The notes below the pieces were generated by a model. That model was given only the letters and a program-made list of their open reading frames with translations, made no database searches and was not told where the DNA came from. Made by a program: the position numbers and the translations under genes. This document shows, piece after piece, positions 46,250-57,500 of a stretch of 64,000 nucleotides of DNA (the stretch's first letter is position 1; each line of letters opens with the position of its first letter). Source of the DNA: Brachypterus glaber (Eukaryota > Arthropoda > Insecta > Coleoptera > Kateretidae). The stretch covers positions 45,831,249 through 45,895,248 of the forward strand of contig OY294050.1 in NCBI GenBank assembly GCA_958510825.1, in the 5' to 3' direction.

Positions 46250-46990
46250 CTTTTAAAAAGTTTAACCCCCCATAACTTTTTTTGGGGGGATTTCTTTCAA
46301 AATTGGTAGAATTGATCCTTATAATAAAAGTAATTTTTTCTGAAAAAGTTACGTTAATCGGAATTTTCTTTCAGCCTTTTTCGATTTTTTTTAGTTTAAC
46401 CCCGCATAACTTTTTTCTTTTTGGTGGGATTACTTTCAAAAACAATAGGGATCTTCCCCTCGCTGAACTTTTTGGACTTTATACATATAAATATTATTGT
46501 TAAAAAAATTAAACAAAAAAAACAATTCAAGAAATGCAAGAAAAATTCAGTAGCAATTCAAATAAAATGTTTGCTCGAAAATAAGTTTAATTTTTTTCAA
46601 AAATTATTTTAAAGTTAACACCCCCACCGCTTAAGGGCGTGTGGGTAAAAAGAAATCTGCTGTACTACTATAGTACAATATATTTTCAAAAAAATTCTTA
46701 ATTTTTTACTTAATTTTTCACAAAATATTGACCAATTTTTTTCAAAATTGCTAGAATTGATCCTTATGCCCAAAAAAAGAAAATTTTCCTGAAAAAGTTA
46801 CATCAATCGGTCTTTTCTTTGACCTGTTTTCCATTTTTTTAAAAGTTTAACCACCCATAACTTTTTTGGACTTTTTCAAAAACAAACGGGATCTTTCCCT
46901 CATAGAATTTGATATTTGCTGAAAATTTTAAGTCGATCGGATTTTTCATTTTTCGTTCTTGAGTTACCGTGTCCACAAAAAATGTGACAC
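46250..46990. repeat. dispersed repeat with three related modules
   Basis: aattgatccttat...gaaaaagttacgttaatcgg recurs at about 46310 and 46750 and also at 3465-3530. It ends in cggacggacggacagacg. No open frame with recognisable motifs. Confidence 0.6.
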
Positions 46991-47793
46991 CGGACGGACG
47001 GACAGACGCTGTGAATAGTATAATAATTATTGATTTATTATTATTGATTTATTTGAACAATATTCAGTGTCATGGAGAGCCACAAATAAGCATACGCTTG
47101 TGCTTTGAATAAAAATATTTTATGGGTATAGATAGCAGGTCTGCTTCTTCTAGGTCTTCCTTCAAATTTTAGAAGAATTCTCTGCGTGATTTCAACTAAA
47201 CATATTCTGGGAAGTTTTGTATACTGTTACCATAATATACTTGATTTTAAATTTTATAGAAAACAACATATCTTCACGGCTAGGGGAACAGGGGGCACAG
47301 TGAGTCACTTACTTTTTCAGAGCGCATATTTTTAAAAGTTTTGACAATAACTCAGATTTTTATTCGTACCACGTTTCTTTGATCTTTAAGCTAACATAAT
47401 TTGCAGGTTTAAATTAAAAATGAATAGACCATGATTTTTTACAAGTACTTTTTTGACAGTATACCATTTGATTCACTGAGCCCCCAGTACGGGGTACAGT
47501 GAATCACTGCATGGGGTACAGTGAGTCAGTATGGGGTAGAGTTAATCGTGATATTTAAATAAATTAAGTCAATTTATTTATTTAAAAAAATGCTTATTTT
47601 AGATACCTAATAGTTAAATAAATTTAAATAAACTCTTTGGTAACAAAAAACAAAACTTAAAATTAATTAACGTAGGTAAATTAAAACCTTGAAAATGAAA
47701 CTCTTAAGTACGAAAAATAACAAAAGTCAAAATAAACTAACGTAAATCAAGACCCTGAAAAAACTATACAAAAAAGTTTTTAAACTTAAAAGC

Positions 47794-48009
47794 CTTCTAT
47801 TGATTACGTATTATGTATAACTAAAAAGTAGAAAACAAGATATACCAATTTACAAGAAAAAAAATTTAAAAGAAAGGTTTTGGAATTTGTGATTTCTTTA
47901 TTTTTGCCAACATTTCCAAAACCCTTCTTTTAAAAAAATCGTTTTTGTAAATTGGCATATCTTGTTTTCTACTTTTTAGTTATACATAATACGTAATCAA
48001 TAGAAGGGT
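47794..48009. repeat. inverted repeat, about 90-bp arms
   Basis: ttctattgattacgtattat, aactaaaaagtagaaaacaa and atataccaatttacaa are inverted at ttgtaaattggcatatcttg and tttctactttttagttatac. It shares sequence with 11930-12030 in the CGTCGGC element. Confidence 0.75.
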
Positions 48010-48694
48010 TTTAAGTTTAAAAACTTGTTTTTTATATAGTTTCATTTTCAAGTTTTTAGTTATAATTTATTAATGTGTGAAGCAACCCGGGAGTGAAACA
48101 GAGATTTTATGTAAAATTATATTGTCACCGGATATAAGCATATGTACCGAACTTTAGCTGTCTAAGTGGGTAAAAGGAGTTTAATTTAGCCATGTGCTAT
48201 GTTGGGGGGGGTTAATTTATAAGAAAAGTTTTTGAAATTGTATATAATTAATAGAAGGGTTTTAACTTTAAAAACTTGTTTTTATATAATTTTATTTTCA
48301 AGTTTTTTAGTTATGTTAAATGTTGTTATTGATATTGTATGAGGGGGGGGGGGAGTTGGGATGTAAATTTTATATTTAATTATTTTGTTAGGGTAGAAAA
48401 TCATGTGTACCAAATTTCAGCTCTCTAAGTTTATTCTAAGTAGGTATAACAGAGAGGGCCCTTGACGGTTGTTTTTTTATAGTAAAATTTTATTATTATG
48501 GGATGAGTACCTGACCCATTTTTAACTTTAAATTAACTCAAGTGGATAAAAAAAAGGTTTTTGATATTTTAGGGGTGGGAGAGTTGGGGGGTAAATTTTA
48601 TATTTAATTATTTTGTTAGGGTAGAAAAGCATGTGTACCAAATTTCAGCTCTCTAAGTTTATTCTAAGTGGGTATAACAGAGATAAGCTAATAA

Positions 48695-48908
48695 TTTTAT
48701 AAGCTTTAAAATGATGTATCACACGACCCCCCTTTCCATTTAAAAAAATGTCTCCCCATGCCCCCCTGCCCACATTTTAAAAGCTGAAAATATCAAATAT
48801 ATGCTAAAAGATAGTTTAAGTTGTCTTATTTAAAAGATCTAAATTTGAAGTCGATATCTCAACTCGTTCAAAAGTTAAAAGGGGGGGGGTGACTTTTGGA
48901 CCGCACTG
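48695..48908. mobile_element. Tc1-type MITE, right half (copy 4)
   Basis: From aagctttaaaatgatgtatc to gtgacttttggaccgcactg followed by TA. The left half is missing. Confidence 0.75.
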
Positions 48909-48984
48909 TATATATGGAAGTGAAGTGAATAGAAGGGTTTTAAAAACAATGTTAAATGTATACATTGATTGTATATTGTATAAA

Positions 48985-49372
48985 CCAATTTTCAAAAAAA
49001 TTATCACCACCCCTAAGGGGGTGGATTTGAAAAAAATAATTTTAAGATTTAGTTTTAGCAACCTCAAAAATCCCCATATTCAAATTTTTTCCACAATATG
49101 AAAAATATTTGAAAATATTTACCCCCTCTCCCCTGCGGGGGTGGAGATAGAATTTTTTATTATCAGATTCGATTTCAACAATATTAAAAACCCTTATAAT
49201 GAAATTTTCAAATTTTTGTAAACAAATATTGTTCTTGCTCGAAATTGTTTTTGGTGAACAATCCTGAGCGAGAACTTTTGGTAACATACCTGTATGCCGA
49301 AGTCTCTAGTTTAAAGCGTTCTTAAGTTATCGTGACCACAAGATTTCCCGGACAGACCGACCAATAGACCAA
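48985..49372 (+). mobile_element. FB-family arm fragment
   Basis: accacccctaagggggtgga, accccctctcccctgcgggg and gagcgagaacttttggtaac blocks are present. It stops at gacagaccgaccaatagacc, so both ends are missing. Confidence 0.8.
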
Positions 49373-49587
49373 AAGTCCAAACATACCAAATATCTGATAA
49401 ATTTGTATAAACACACTTATTTAAGAGTTAATAAAGAATATAAAAATGCCAAATTACACTGGAATTTACGTAAAAGTAGTACAAATATACCTAATTAACA
49501 GATTAACAAAAAAAAATACTTTCATTATTTATTTTATGCGGCCACCTCTTCGCTTCAACACACGCCACGCAGGTTTGCCGGCAACTG

Positions 49588-50370
49588 GCCCCAGGTAGCA
49601 AGGGGTGTTATATTACAAGAAATTAACATCACTTTTGGGTGTATTTTTAAACTAAATCATAACATCGCATAATATTGAAAAATAACATGTATTTAACATC
49701 ACATTTGCAACGTAACACGTGTGACGTGACAACCATGTTATTTAATAACAAAATATTTACCAACGCTGTGAATATATCGCATGTCACATATTAACGTGGC
49801 TTTCACGTGAATGTCATGTTATTTTGCTTCTCACCGACGTTCGAAGCAAAAAAATCGATATAAGATGATGTTGATAGAGTAAATTATTATAAGGAAATTG
49901 TATACACATTATACGATTTCCAATGGATAGGGGGCTCTGCCGGGCTTCTCAAGACCACGGACACGGATTAAAGGATATATTCTCCGCTTAATCTGCAATT
50001 TCGTATTTAGAATCTATCTGTTTCAATCTGTGATTGTTTCAATTACTGATTGATTTTAAATCCGATTTTTTTATAGGGTTATAGCGTTTTTAATGGTTTT
50101 AATTTAGAAAAAGCTAATATCCTAAAATATTATTTAAATATTAAAGTACCAGTAACGGCATCCATAAGATATTAGATATAACAGGAATGTGGATTTATGA
50201 TGTCACAAACACGTTATTTTCGGGATGTCATTGTGTGATGTTATTAGGGGCGGACTTAGGACATCCCCACCATGCTACATTCTTGTTAAATGAGACTACA
50301 ATCTTAACATCACATGTCACATATTAACGTGACTTTCACGTGAATTTCATGTTATTTTGCTACCTGGGGC
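49588..50370. mobile_element. TIR element, GGCCCCAGGTAGCAA ends
   Basis: ggccccaggtagcaa at the left is inverted at ttgctacctggggcc at the right. Internal words taacgtggctttcacgtgaa and taacgtgactttcacgtgaa are direct repeats near both ends, and aacatcac/gatgtcac words abound. No coding sequence. Confidence 0.8.
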
Positions 50371-50633
50371 CCTTTACCTAGAGAAACGTCTTCTTAGCGC
50401 GCCATTAGAAAGCGGCGTTTCTAAAACTAATATTGGTAGAGTTATAGTCAACGATTCATTGTGCCCAATGACTCACTGTGCCCCCTGTTGCCCTACTAAA
50501 AGTATATGCGTCACACATTTTGTCTTTGATTACTGCGGTGAAAATGGCCTCACCGAGGCGAGAGAACGCGAGAAAAATTGAGTGACGTAAATGCTTTTAG
50601 AATTTGCGACTGAATTGAAAAAAAATATTTTAG

Positions 50634-50733
50634 GTTTTTATTTATCGTGAATAAAGCTATGAACAAGTGCATGCTATTTGATTTTATAGTTTCCTCAGTG
50701 CAGATTGGAATAATGCCTGTAGCTATAGTATTT
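50634..50733 (+). CDS. odorant receptor, second exon
   Basis: A 100-bp open segment lies between acceptor aaatattttag (AG 50632-50633) and donor TTT|GTAAGT (GT 50734-50735). The first base completes the split codon CA|G from the exon ending at 45959, giving ...EHQNIKQ then FLFIVNKAMNKCMLFDFIVS and SVQIGIMPVAIVF. This fits the family consensus (H..I..F...........F..S...IC.....) that spans the end of the intracellular loop and transmembrane segment 5. It ends in phase 0. The remaining one or two exons (segments 6 and 7, roughly 110 residues) were not recognised between 50734 and the assembly gap. Confidence 0.65.
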
Positions 50734-51393
50734 GTAAGTATGTATGGGTGTATTTCATATCTATTTAATCTGAGAATACAATTTATATGTACATGTATGT
50801 TTGTAGTATGCTGTACTGATAAATTGAAATACCTTACCTCTACGATGGTTTTTTTACCCCTCTTTTCTCCAATCTAAAATCGTGCTTATTGTTTGCTTTT
50901 TAATTTATAAAATATAATTTATTTGTGGATTAATACGTTATAATTAAGAAGTATGTGTATTAAATATAAATTATATTCTCTCCCTAAATATTAATTCGTG
51001 ATTCTAGGTTAGGTACCGTTGCTTTTTTTTTCAAATTTTACTCATAATAATCCCAATATTTGGAAAATGCAACTCCTGCTAAAGCAGTCGTTGCATTTTC
51101 ATCATTGGGATTAATATTCGTAAAATTTATGTAAAAAACCATCGATACCTAACTGATGAAAACTGAAAGGATGTATTCGCACGGAACTCCCCCGTAATGC
51201 CACGCAGATTTCCTGAAAATGCCGCGTAGCTTGCGCAGAATTGCCTCGTAGGTGTGCTCTAAGGCTTAACAGTTATGGAGTTAAAAAACATCAAAACTTT
51301 AATAAATTTTATCAAATATACCTTATGACGTAAAATTACATAAATTAAATAGCGTTTGGTATGTAAGTGGTATGTAAGTAAAAATTTGCAAAA
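50734..51393. other. intron continuation, no exon recognised
   Basis: Begins GTAAGTATGT. An inverted pair taataatcccaatatttgg / tcattgggattaatattcg lies at about 51046-51122, a small hairpin. No receptor exon seen. Confidence 0.4.
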
Positions 51394-51798
51394 CACCCCC
51401 TCGGGGGTGGAGTTAGAGAAATTTTATTATCAGATTCAATTTCAGCAACCTTAAAAACCTCTATATAGCAATTTTATTTTTTTCTAAAAAAAAATGTATT
51501 TTTCCCCATTTGCCCCCCTTACCGCACGCCAATGTTCACCAAAAACAATCCCGAGCGAGAACTTTTGGTAAAATACCTGTATGCCAAAATTCAAGTCTCT
51601 AGCTTAAAGCGTTCTTAAGTTATCGTGCTTACAAGATTTCCCGGACAGACCCATCGACCGATCGACCGACAATTTTTTTTTTTTTGCTTGAAATTGATTT
51701 ATATCGACATAAAACGTCATCAAACGCAAAAATTCGCAAATTTTTGCACGAATACAAGGCTTTCCGGAATTTTGAAAATTTTCAAAATGGGAAAGCAA
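51394..51798 (+). mobile_element. FB-family solo arm, centre-proximal part
   Basis: caccccctcgggggtggagt through accaaaaacaatcccgagcg and the cgaccgatcgaccgac run to gggaaagcaaaa. The terminal part is missing. Confidence 0.85.
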
Positions 51799-52509
51799 AA
51801 CTAAAAAAATATTCCAAAAAGTACTCAAAACATTTAGTTTCTTCCAATTCTGTAGACATGTTAAGATTATCTAAGATGATCTTAGAACTTTACGATTTTA
51901 CGCAAGGCATTCCCACGTAGGCCAATCGAAAAGTTTAAAACTTCCAATTCCAATTCTAATAATGGCATTTTTCATAGGATAGTTTACCAGCTCAATCTAA
52001 TATAATTTTCGGCATACGCAAAACCGTAGTGATGTTGCGCAGACGCCAACTAATAAAAAAATATCTTTAAAATTTATAAAAAAATTGACTTTACATGTTC
52101 AACAGTTCCACATTAAAGTTTGACATTACAAAATAAAAAAAAAACATAAATATTCACGATTCACTTAAAACTTTACTATTAAAGTAATATTTTTACGAAA
52201 CAACATAAAATAATATAAATCAACTCATATGCATATCTACGATATGCAAGGCTGATGCAGGAATAAATCCGCCTAAGCGGCCACATCTGTCTCTTACAAA
52301 GAACACGCTGCGACTCAGTTTAAAACTTACACTTAATTTTAGAGAGAATAAATTAGATCTACGCACGCACGCTCGCGTGATTATATAGAAGCTAAATACA
52401 CTTCAACTTAAGCCAATTTTTTGTGGAGCATCTGTTACTAACCAAGTTAGGGGAATATGTATTTCTTTCTTTTTTTAACTCATCAATTAAATAGAGAAAG
52501 AGTAACATA
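51799..52509. other. no gene recognised
   Basis: A moderately GC-richer stretch near 52255-52380 (ccgcctaagcggccacatct, cgcacgcacgctcgcgtg) stands out, but it has no identifiable coding motif. Confidence 0.35.
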
Positions 52510-53221
52510 CACTGCCCAGTAAAAGAGCTTTCCCATTTTACACCTCCGCGCGTAAAATGGATTTTTTTATTATCAGATTCACTTTCAGCAACCATAAAAA
52601 CCTTAACCCTGGGGGTAGGGGTAGAGGTAGACCATTTTTATTATCAGATTCACTTCCAGCAACCTCAAAAACGTCAATATACCAATTTTCACAAAAATCA
52701 CCCCCACCCCTAAGGGGGTGGGTTTCAAAAAATATATTTCAAGATTCATTTTTATCAACCTCAAAAACCCCTATCTACAAATTTTCACGAAAATTTGGAC
52801 TTTTTCAAACATTTCAAAATATTTACCCCCTCGGGGGTGGAGCTAGAGAAATTTTATTATCAGATTCAATTTCAGCAACCTTAAAAACCTCTATATAGCA
52901 ATTTTAATTTTTTTCTAAAAAAAAAGTATTTTTCCCCCCTTGCCGCAAGCCAATGTTTACCAAAAACAATCCCGAGCGAGAACTTTTGATAACATACCTG
53001 TATGCCAAAATTCAAGTCTCTAGCTTAAAGCGTTCTTAAGTTATCGTGCTTACAAGATTTCCCGGACAGACCGATCGACCGATCGACCGACAATTTTTTT
53101 TTTTGCTTGAAATTGATTTATATCGACATAAAACTTCATAAAACGCAAAAATTCGCAAAAAAAAATTGAAAATTTTTGCACGAATACAAGGCTTTCCTAA
53201 ATTTTGAAAATTTTCAAAATG
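52510..53221 (+). mobile_element. FB-family solo arm, both ends present
   Basis: From cactgcccagtaaaagagct, then tttattatcagattcacttt, four sub-repeat pieces, accaaaaacaatcccgagcg and the CGAT/CGAC run, to attttcaaaatgg. It is the closest relative of the arm in the terminal palindrome (62397-63170). Confidence 0.85.
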
Positions 53222-54296
53222 GCTAGTTAACCGGCGTTACCACAAAAAGTTGACTTTAGATTGCAATCTTAACAAACGGTCAACGGTTGTTCACAGTTGT
53301 ATTACATTTTGGCGCAAACTGTTTATTTTTCAAAATAACTTTTAATATTTTGCATATTAAAATGCACGGAATTACCCACTGCGCAGCACTCCTCCTTTTT
53401 CCCTATACCAACATTGTTAGATATATATAGACATCGGATTTTAGCGAGTCGTGACGTCAAAATGCATAGCCGGGTGTAGTGAAGTGGTTTTTTACTATTA
53501 AATATTTTTCTCTAATGTAGTGATGTCGAATTCTATCACTAATTTAGTGATGTGGTATATAATTCGGTTATAGCCCAGCAGTTAATTATAACTTTTATTA
53601 TAACTTACTCAGTTAGGTTGGCCATACAATCTTCCATCGTATTTAAAGTATACCCGAGCGGAGAATATACTTAACCACTTATCACTTTATTCGGGAGCGG
53701 GTTTTCTAGAGAGACGGCGCTTTGGAAACAGAGTAAAACAATTTCTTCTTAACTTAAGAATAATATATTAAATAAATGTGAATAAATTCTTCAAGAACAT
53801 GAAAGATCAATTCTTACTTCTAAGTCCTATTTCTATGCAAAACCCTTAAATCTTAATTTCCATTATATATTAGTTTTCCATTAAATACTTCTAAATTAAA
53901 ACATTCTATGTTTGAAATCCCAACTATTCGCAATCATTTTCAAATCCCAATTTATTGTCCACATTTTTCTTAGTGTATATTAAAACTGGTTCGTATAAGT
54001 CATTTAAATAAGTTTACAAAATATTTTTCAAAGTTAAATAATATTCGTCAAAATTTCTATCAGTGTTCATACTAACAGTATTTATAAGTGTCCAATTATT
54101 TTTGTCTGATAAAACGAGTCTCAAAATTTTTCTAAGTTTAAAAACTATTTTTTTAATTCAAGAATAAATCTCAAAATTAATTTTCACAGAAACTACATTT
54201 TCACTTTTGAATTTAACATAGTGACACCCTGAATAAAACTGAATAATTATGAATCTTTTCATGAGTTTATATACCCAATAAGAAGGTCACTAGTTA
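53222..54296. other. apparently single-copy sequence before the gap; no gene recognised
   Basis: Not obviously repeated elsewhere in the window. It probably includes the 5' flank or 5' untranslated part of the LINE beyond the gap, but no boundary is visible. Confidence 0.35.
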
Positions 54297-54496
54297 NNNN
54301 NNNNNNNNNNNNNNNNNNNNNNNNNNNNNNNNNNNNNNNNNNNNNNNNNNNNNNNNNNNNNNNNNNNNNNNNNNNNNNNNNNNNNNNNNNNNNNNNNNNN
54401 NNNNNNNNNNNNNNNNNNNNNNNNNNNNNNNNNNNNNNNNNNNNNNNNNNNNNNNNNNNNNNNNNNNNNNNNNNNNNNNNNNNNNNNNNNNNNNNN
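54297..54496. other. assembly gap (200 N)
   Basis: A run of exactly 200 N, probably a placeholder of fixed size rather than a measured distance. Open frames that span it are meaningless. Confidence 0.98.
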
Positions 54497-54586
54497 CAAG
54501 AAACTGGGGGCGTAAGTGGACCAGACACCAGAAAGGGAACGGAGGAACCTGCTGGTGAGAAGCCTGTAGAAGAAAGCCAATGCTGA
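54497..54586 (+). CDS. C-terminus of LINE ORF1 (partial)
   Basis: The frame is open from the gap for 29 codons (GPDTRKGTEEPAGEKPVEES, then QC) and stops at TGA 54584-54586. The stop overlaps the ATG of ORF2 (ATGCTGA at 54580-54586). Such short overlaps of gag-like ORF1 with ORF2 are common in LINEs and permit termination-reinitiation or frameshifting. The zinc-knuckle part that would prove identity is hidden by the gap. Confidence 0.55.
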   Translation, partial: QETGGVSGPDTRKGTEEPAGEKPVEESQC

Positions 54587-57500
54587 AGATCTTACAGGTA
54601 AATTTACATAAGTGCAGGGCGGCATCTGCTGCCCTGGGTGCATTTATAATAAAAAATAATATTGATATTATTCTGATTCAGGAACCCTGGGCGATCGAGG
54701 GGAAGATCAGAGGGATAGGGGCGATCGCAAGAGACTGGGCTATATACAACCCGGTGGTAAGCAACCCTCGTGCATGCATAATTGCAAAAAAAAATATTAA
54801 TATATTGGCCTTATGGGATTTCTGTTGCAGGGACCTAGTGGCTGCAAAGATCAACTTGACATTGGAGGGAAAGGAGGAAGAAGCAATTCTGGGATCCATC
54901 TACCTACCATACGATCAAGCAGGTGCCCCACCGACGGATGAGATGAGGCGCTTAGTAGCACACTGTGACAGTAGAAACCTGGAAATGCTACTCGGGTGCG
55001 ATGCCAACGCGCACCACATCGTGTGGGGCAGCAGTGACATCAATAACCGAGGTGAGTCTCTACTTGAATTTCTTCTAGCTAATAATCTAGATGTTTTAAA
55101 TCGCGGGAATGAACACACCTTTGTCACAGCAGTGAGAGGGGAAGTAATAGATATTACCGTGGCAACAAGGCACTTTAGCGATTTAGTGAAAAAGTGGCAT
55201 GTCTCAGATGAGCCGAGTTTATCGGATCATAGATACATACGCTATGACCTAGACACACAACACGAGGAAGCTCTAATGTACAGGAATCCCAAGAGAACCG
55301 ACTGGGCATCCTATGAAAGGGAACTAGATCGGGGCCTAAGGGAATGTCCTGGGGGAAGAATCACCAGTGTTGTGGACTTAGAGATTGCTAGCGACTCTTT
55401 ACAGTCGGCGATAATATCAGCCTACGAGTCCAGCTGTCCACTAAAACCACGCAGGGTGTGTAAAAATGTTGAGTGGTGGAATGAGGAACTCTCAGAAATG
55501 AGAAAGGACACGAGAAGGCTGTTTAACCGAGCTAAAAACACGGACGAATGGGAGATCTATAAAGCATCTCTCGCCCGATATAGCAAAGCTATCAAGACCT
55601 CAAAGAGGGAATCCTGGAGGAAGTTCTGTCAGGGTATCGAAGATACACCTACATGTTCACGACTCCAAAGGGCCCTCCGAAAGGAAAAAGATTACAACCT
55701 AGGATCTATAAAAACCGAATCAGGGGCCTACTCTGAAACGGCAGAAGAGACGCTAGAGGTTATGTTAAAAACTCACTTCCCAGGGTCTGAAAGGAACCGG
55801 GGTAATGAGAACAATAACATACAGACAGAAGGCTTAAGGAGGCCCACCAGGGCAGACTGGAAGCTTGCATCCAAAATAGTGGATGCTAAAAAGCTTAAAT
55901 GGGCCGTGAATTCATTCAAACCATTTAAGGCTGCTGGGAAGGATGGTGTGTTTCCTGCTTTGCTACAGAACGGGATAAGCGCACTAACTACACCAGTAGT
56001 TAATCTACTTAGGGCAAGTATGGCCTTTGGATATATACCGAAGGGCTGGAGGAAGGTAAAGGTAATTTTTCTACCTAAACCTGGCAAGGCAACATATGCC
56101 GAAGCCAAGGCGTATCGACCGATAAGCCTAACGTCATTTCTCCTAAAAACATTAGAGAAACTGCTTGATAGATACATAAGGGACAAGGTCTTGAAAACAA
56201 GACCCTTGCACAGGCTCCAGTATGCATATCAAGCAGGTAAATCCTGCGAACTAGCTATACACGAGCTAGCAAAAAGAGCAGAGAAGGCAATTAAAGACAA
56301 AGGAATTTGTCTAGCTGCTCTATTGGACATAGAGGGGGCATTTGATAATACCTCATATGAATCAATAGAAAATGCACTCAATAGACATGGGGTACCAGAT
56401 ACAATATGTAGATGGGTAATGACCATGCTGAAAAACAGAACTATTGAGGCATCACTCCAACAATCAATGATAGAAGTGCTGGTCGCGAAAGGATGTCCTC
56501 AAGGAGGGGCGTTATCGCCACTCCTATGGTGCCTCGTGGTGAACAGTCTTCTGGAGGAATTGGAGAGACATGGCTTCTATGCTCAGGGATATGCTGATGA
56601 TATAACGGTTCTCGTATGTGGCAAGTACGGCAAAACTGTATCAGAAGTGATGCAGGGAGCCCTAAAGGTCATAGAGAATTGGTGTAGAAGAGTGGGACTG
56701 TCGGTAAACCCTACAAAAACCACACTTATTCCATTTACCAACAAAAGGAAACTCTTAATTGAGCCTCCAAGGTTATTTGGAACTAAGCTGAAGTTAGTGG
56801 GGCAAGCAAAATATCTAGGAGTAATCTTGGATAGCAAGTTGTCTTATAAACCCCATCTAACAGATAAAACCAACAAAGCTATTAGAGCACTATGGGCCTG
56901 TAGACGCATGTTTGGTAAAAACTGGGGAATTAAACCCGGAATGTTGCACTGGGTATACAATGTAATTGTAAAACCCATAGTGACATATGGGGCGTTAGTG
57001 TGGTGGCATAAAGCCAATTCCACTACTAACAGACTGATTCTAAGCAAGGCACAAAGACTTGCCTGCATCGGGATAGTGGGGGCAATGAGCACTACTCCCA
57101 CCGCAGCACTAGAAGTCCTACTGGACCTACCTCCATTGCACTTGGTGGCAAAAACAGAGGCACTTATGGCAGCGTACAGACTAAGGATTAACGGCATGGG
57201 AGACCGCCATAGAGGGTTGGAACATACTAAAATCTTTGAGAACATTGACAATACAGATATACTATCCATGAAAACAGATAGGATCGCTATAGTCTATGAT
57301 TTCAGGCAACCGGCAAAGGCTGAGATACCTAGCCGGGATGCATGGAAAAATGGACTATACCCTAAACTACTAAAAGGTGAAACCTGGTACACAGATGGAT
57401 CCAAAATGAAAGAAGGGACCGGAGCAGGAACCCATGGACCGGGCAAAGAAATTAGCTTAAACCTGGGAACCAAGGCTACAGTTTTCCAAGCTGAAATCTA

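Larger units (their letters stand above)
47281..50495. mobile_element. 3.2-kb TIR element with GGGCACAGTGAGTCA ends, inside the receptor intron
   Basis: taggggaacagggggcacag (then tgagtcac) is inverted at gactcactgtgccccctgtt (then gcccta). Internal tacagtgaatcactg / tacagtgagtcagt words echo the ends. A hairpin (47794-48009), two direct copies of a 110-bp segment (48339-48450, 48570-48680), a Tc1-type MITE piece, an FB fragment and another TIR element lie within. No transposase visible. Confidence 0.65.
45960..50633 (+). other. receptor intron, 4.7 kb, filled with mobile elements
   Basis: Starts GTAAGTG and ends aaatattttag. It contains a repeat at 46250-46990 (taaccccccataactttttt, ccttataataaaagtaattt, agacgctgtgaatagtataa) and a TIR element spanning 47281-50495 with further elements nested in it. 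No host coding sequence recognised inside. Confidence 0.65.

Noticed and set aside
54259..54643. Minus-strand open frames spanning the run of N
   Set aside because: The frame continues only because N codons are not stops.
56229..57269. Minus-strand frames opposite the intact LINE ORF2
   Set aside because: They are shadows of a well-supported plus-strand gene with catalytic motifs.
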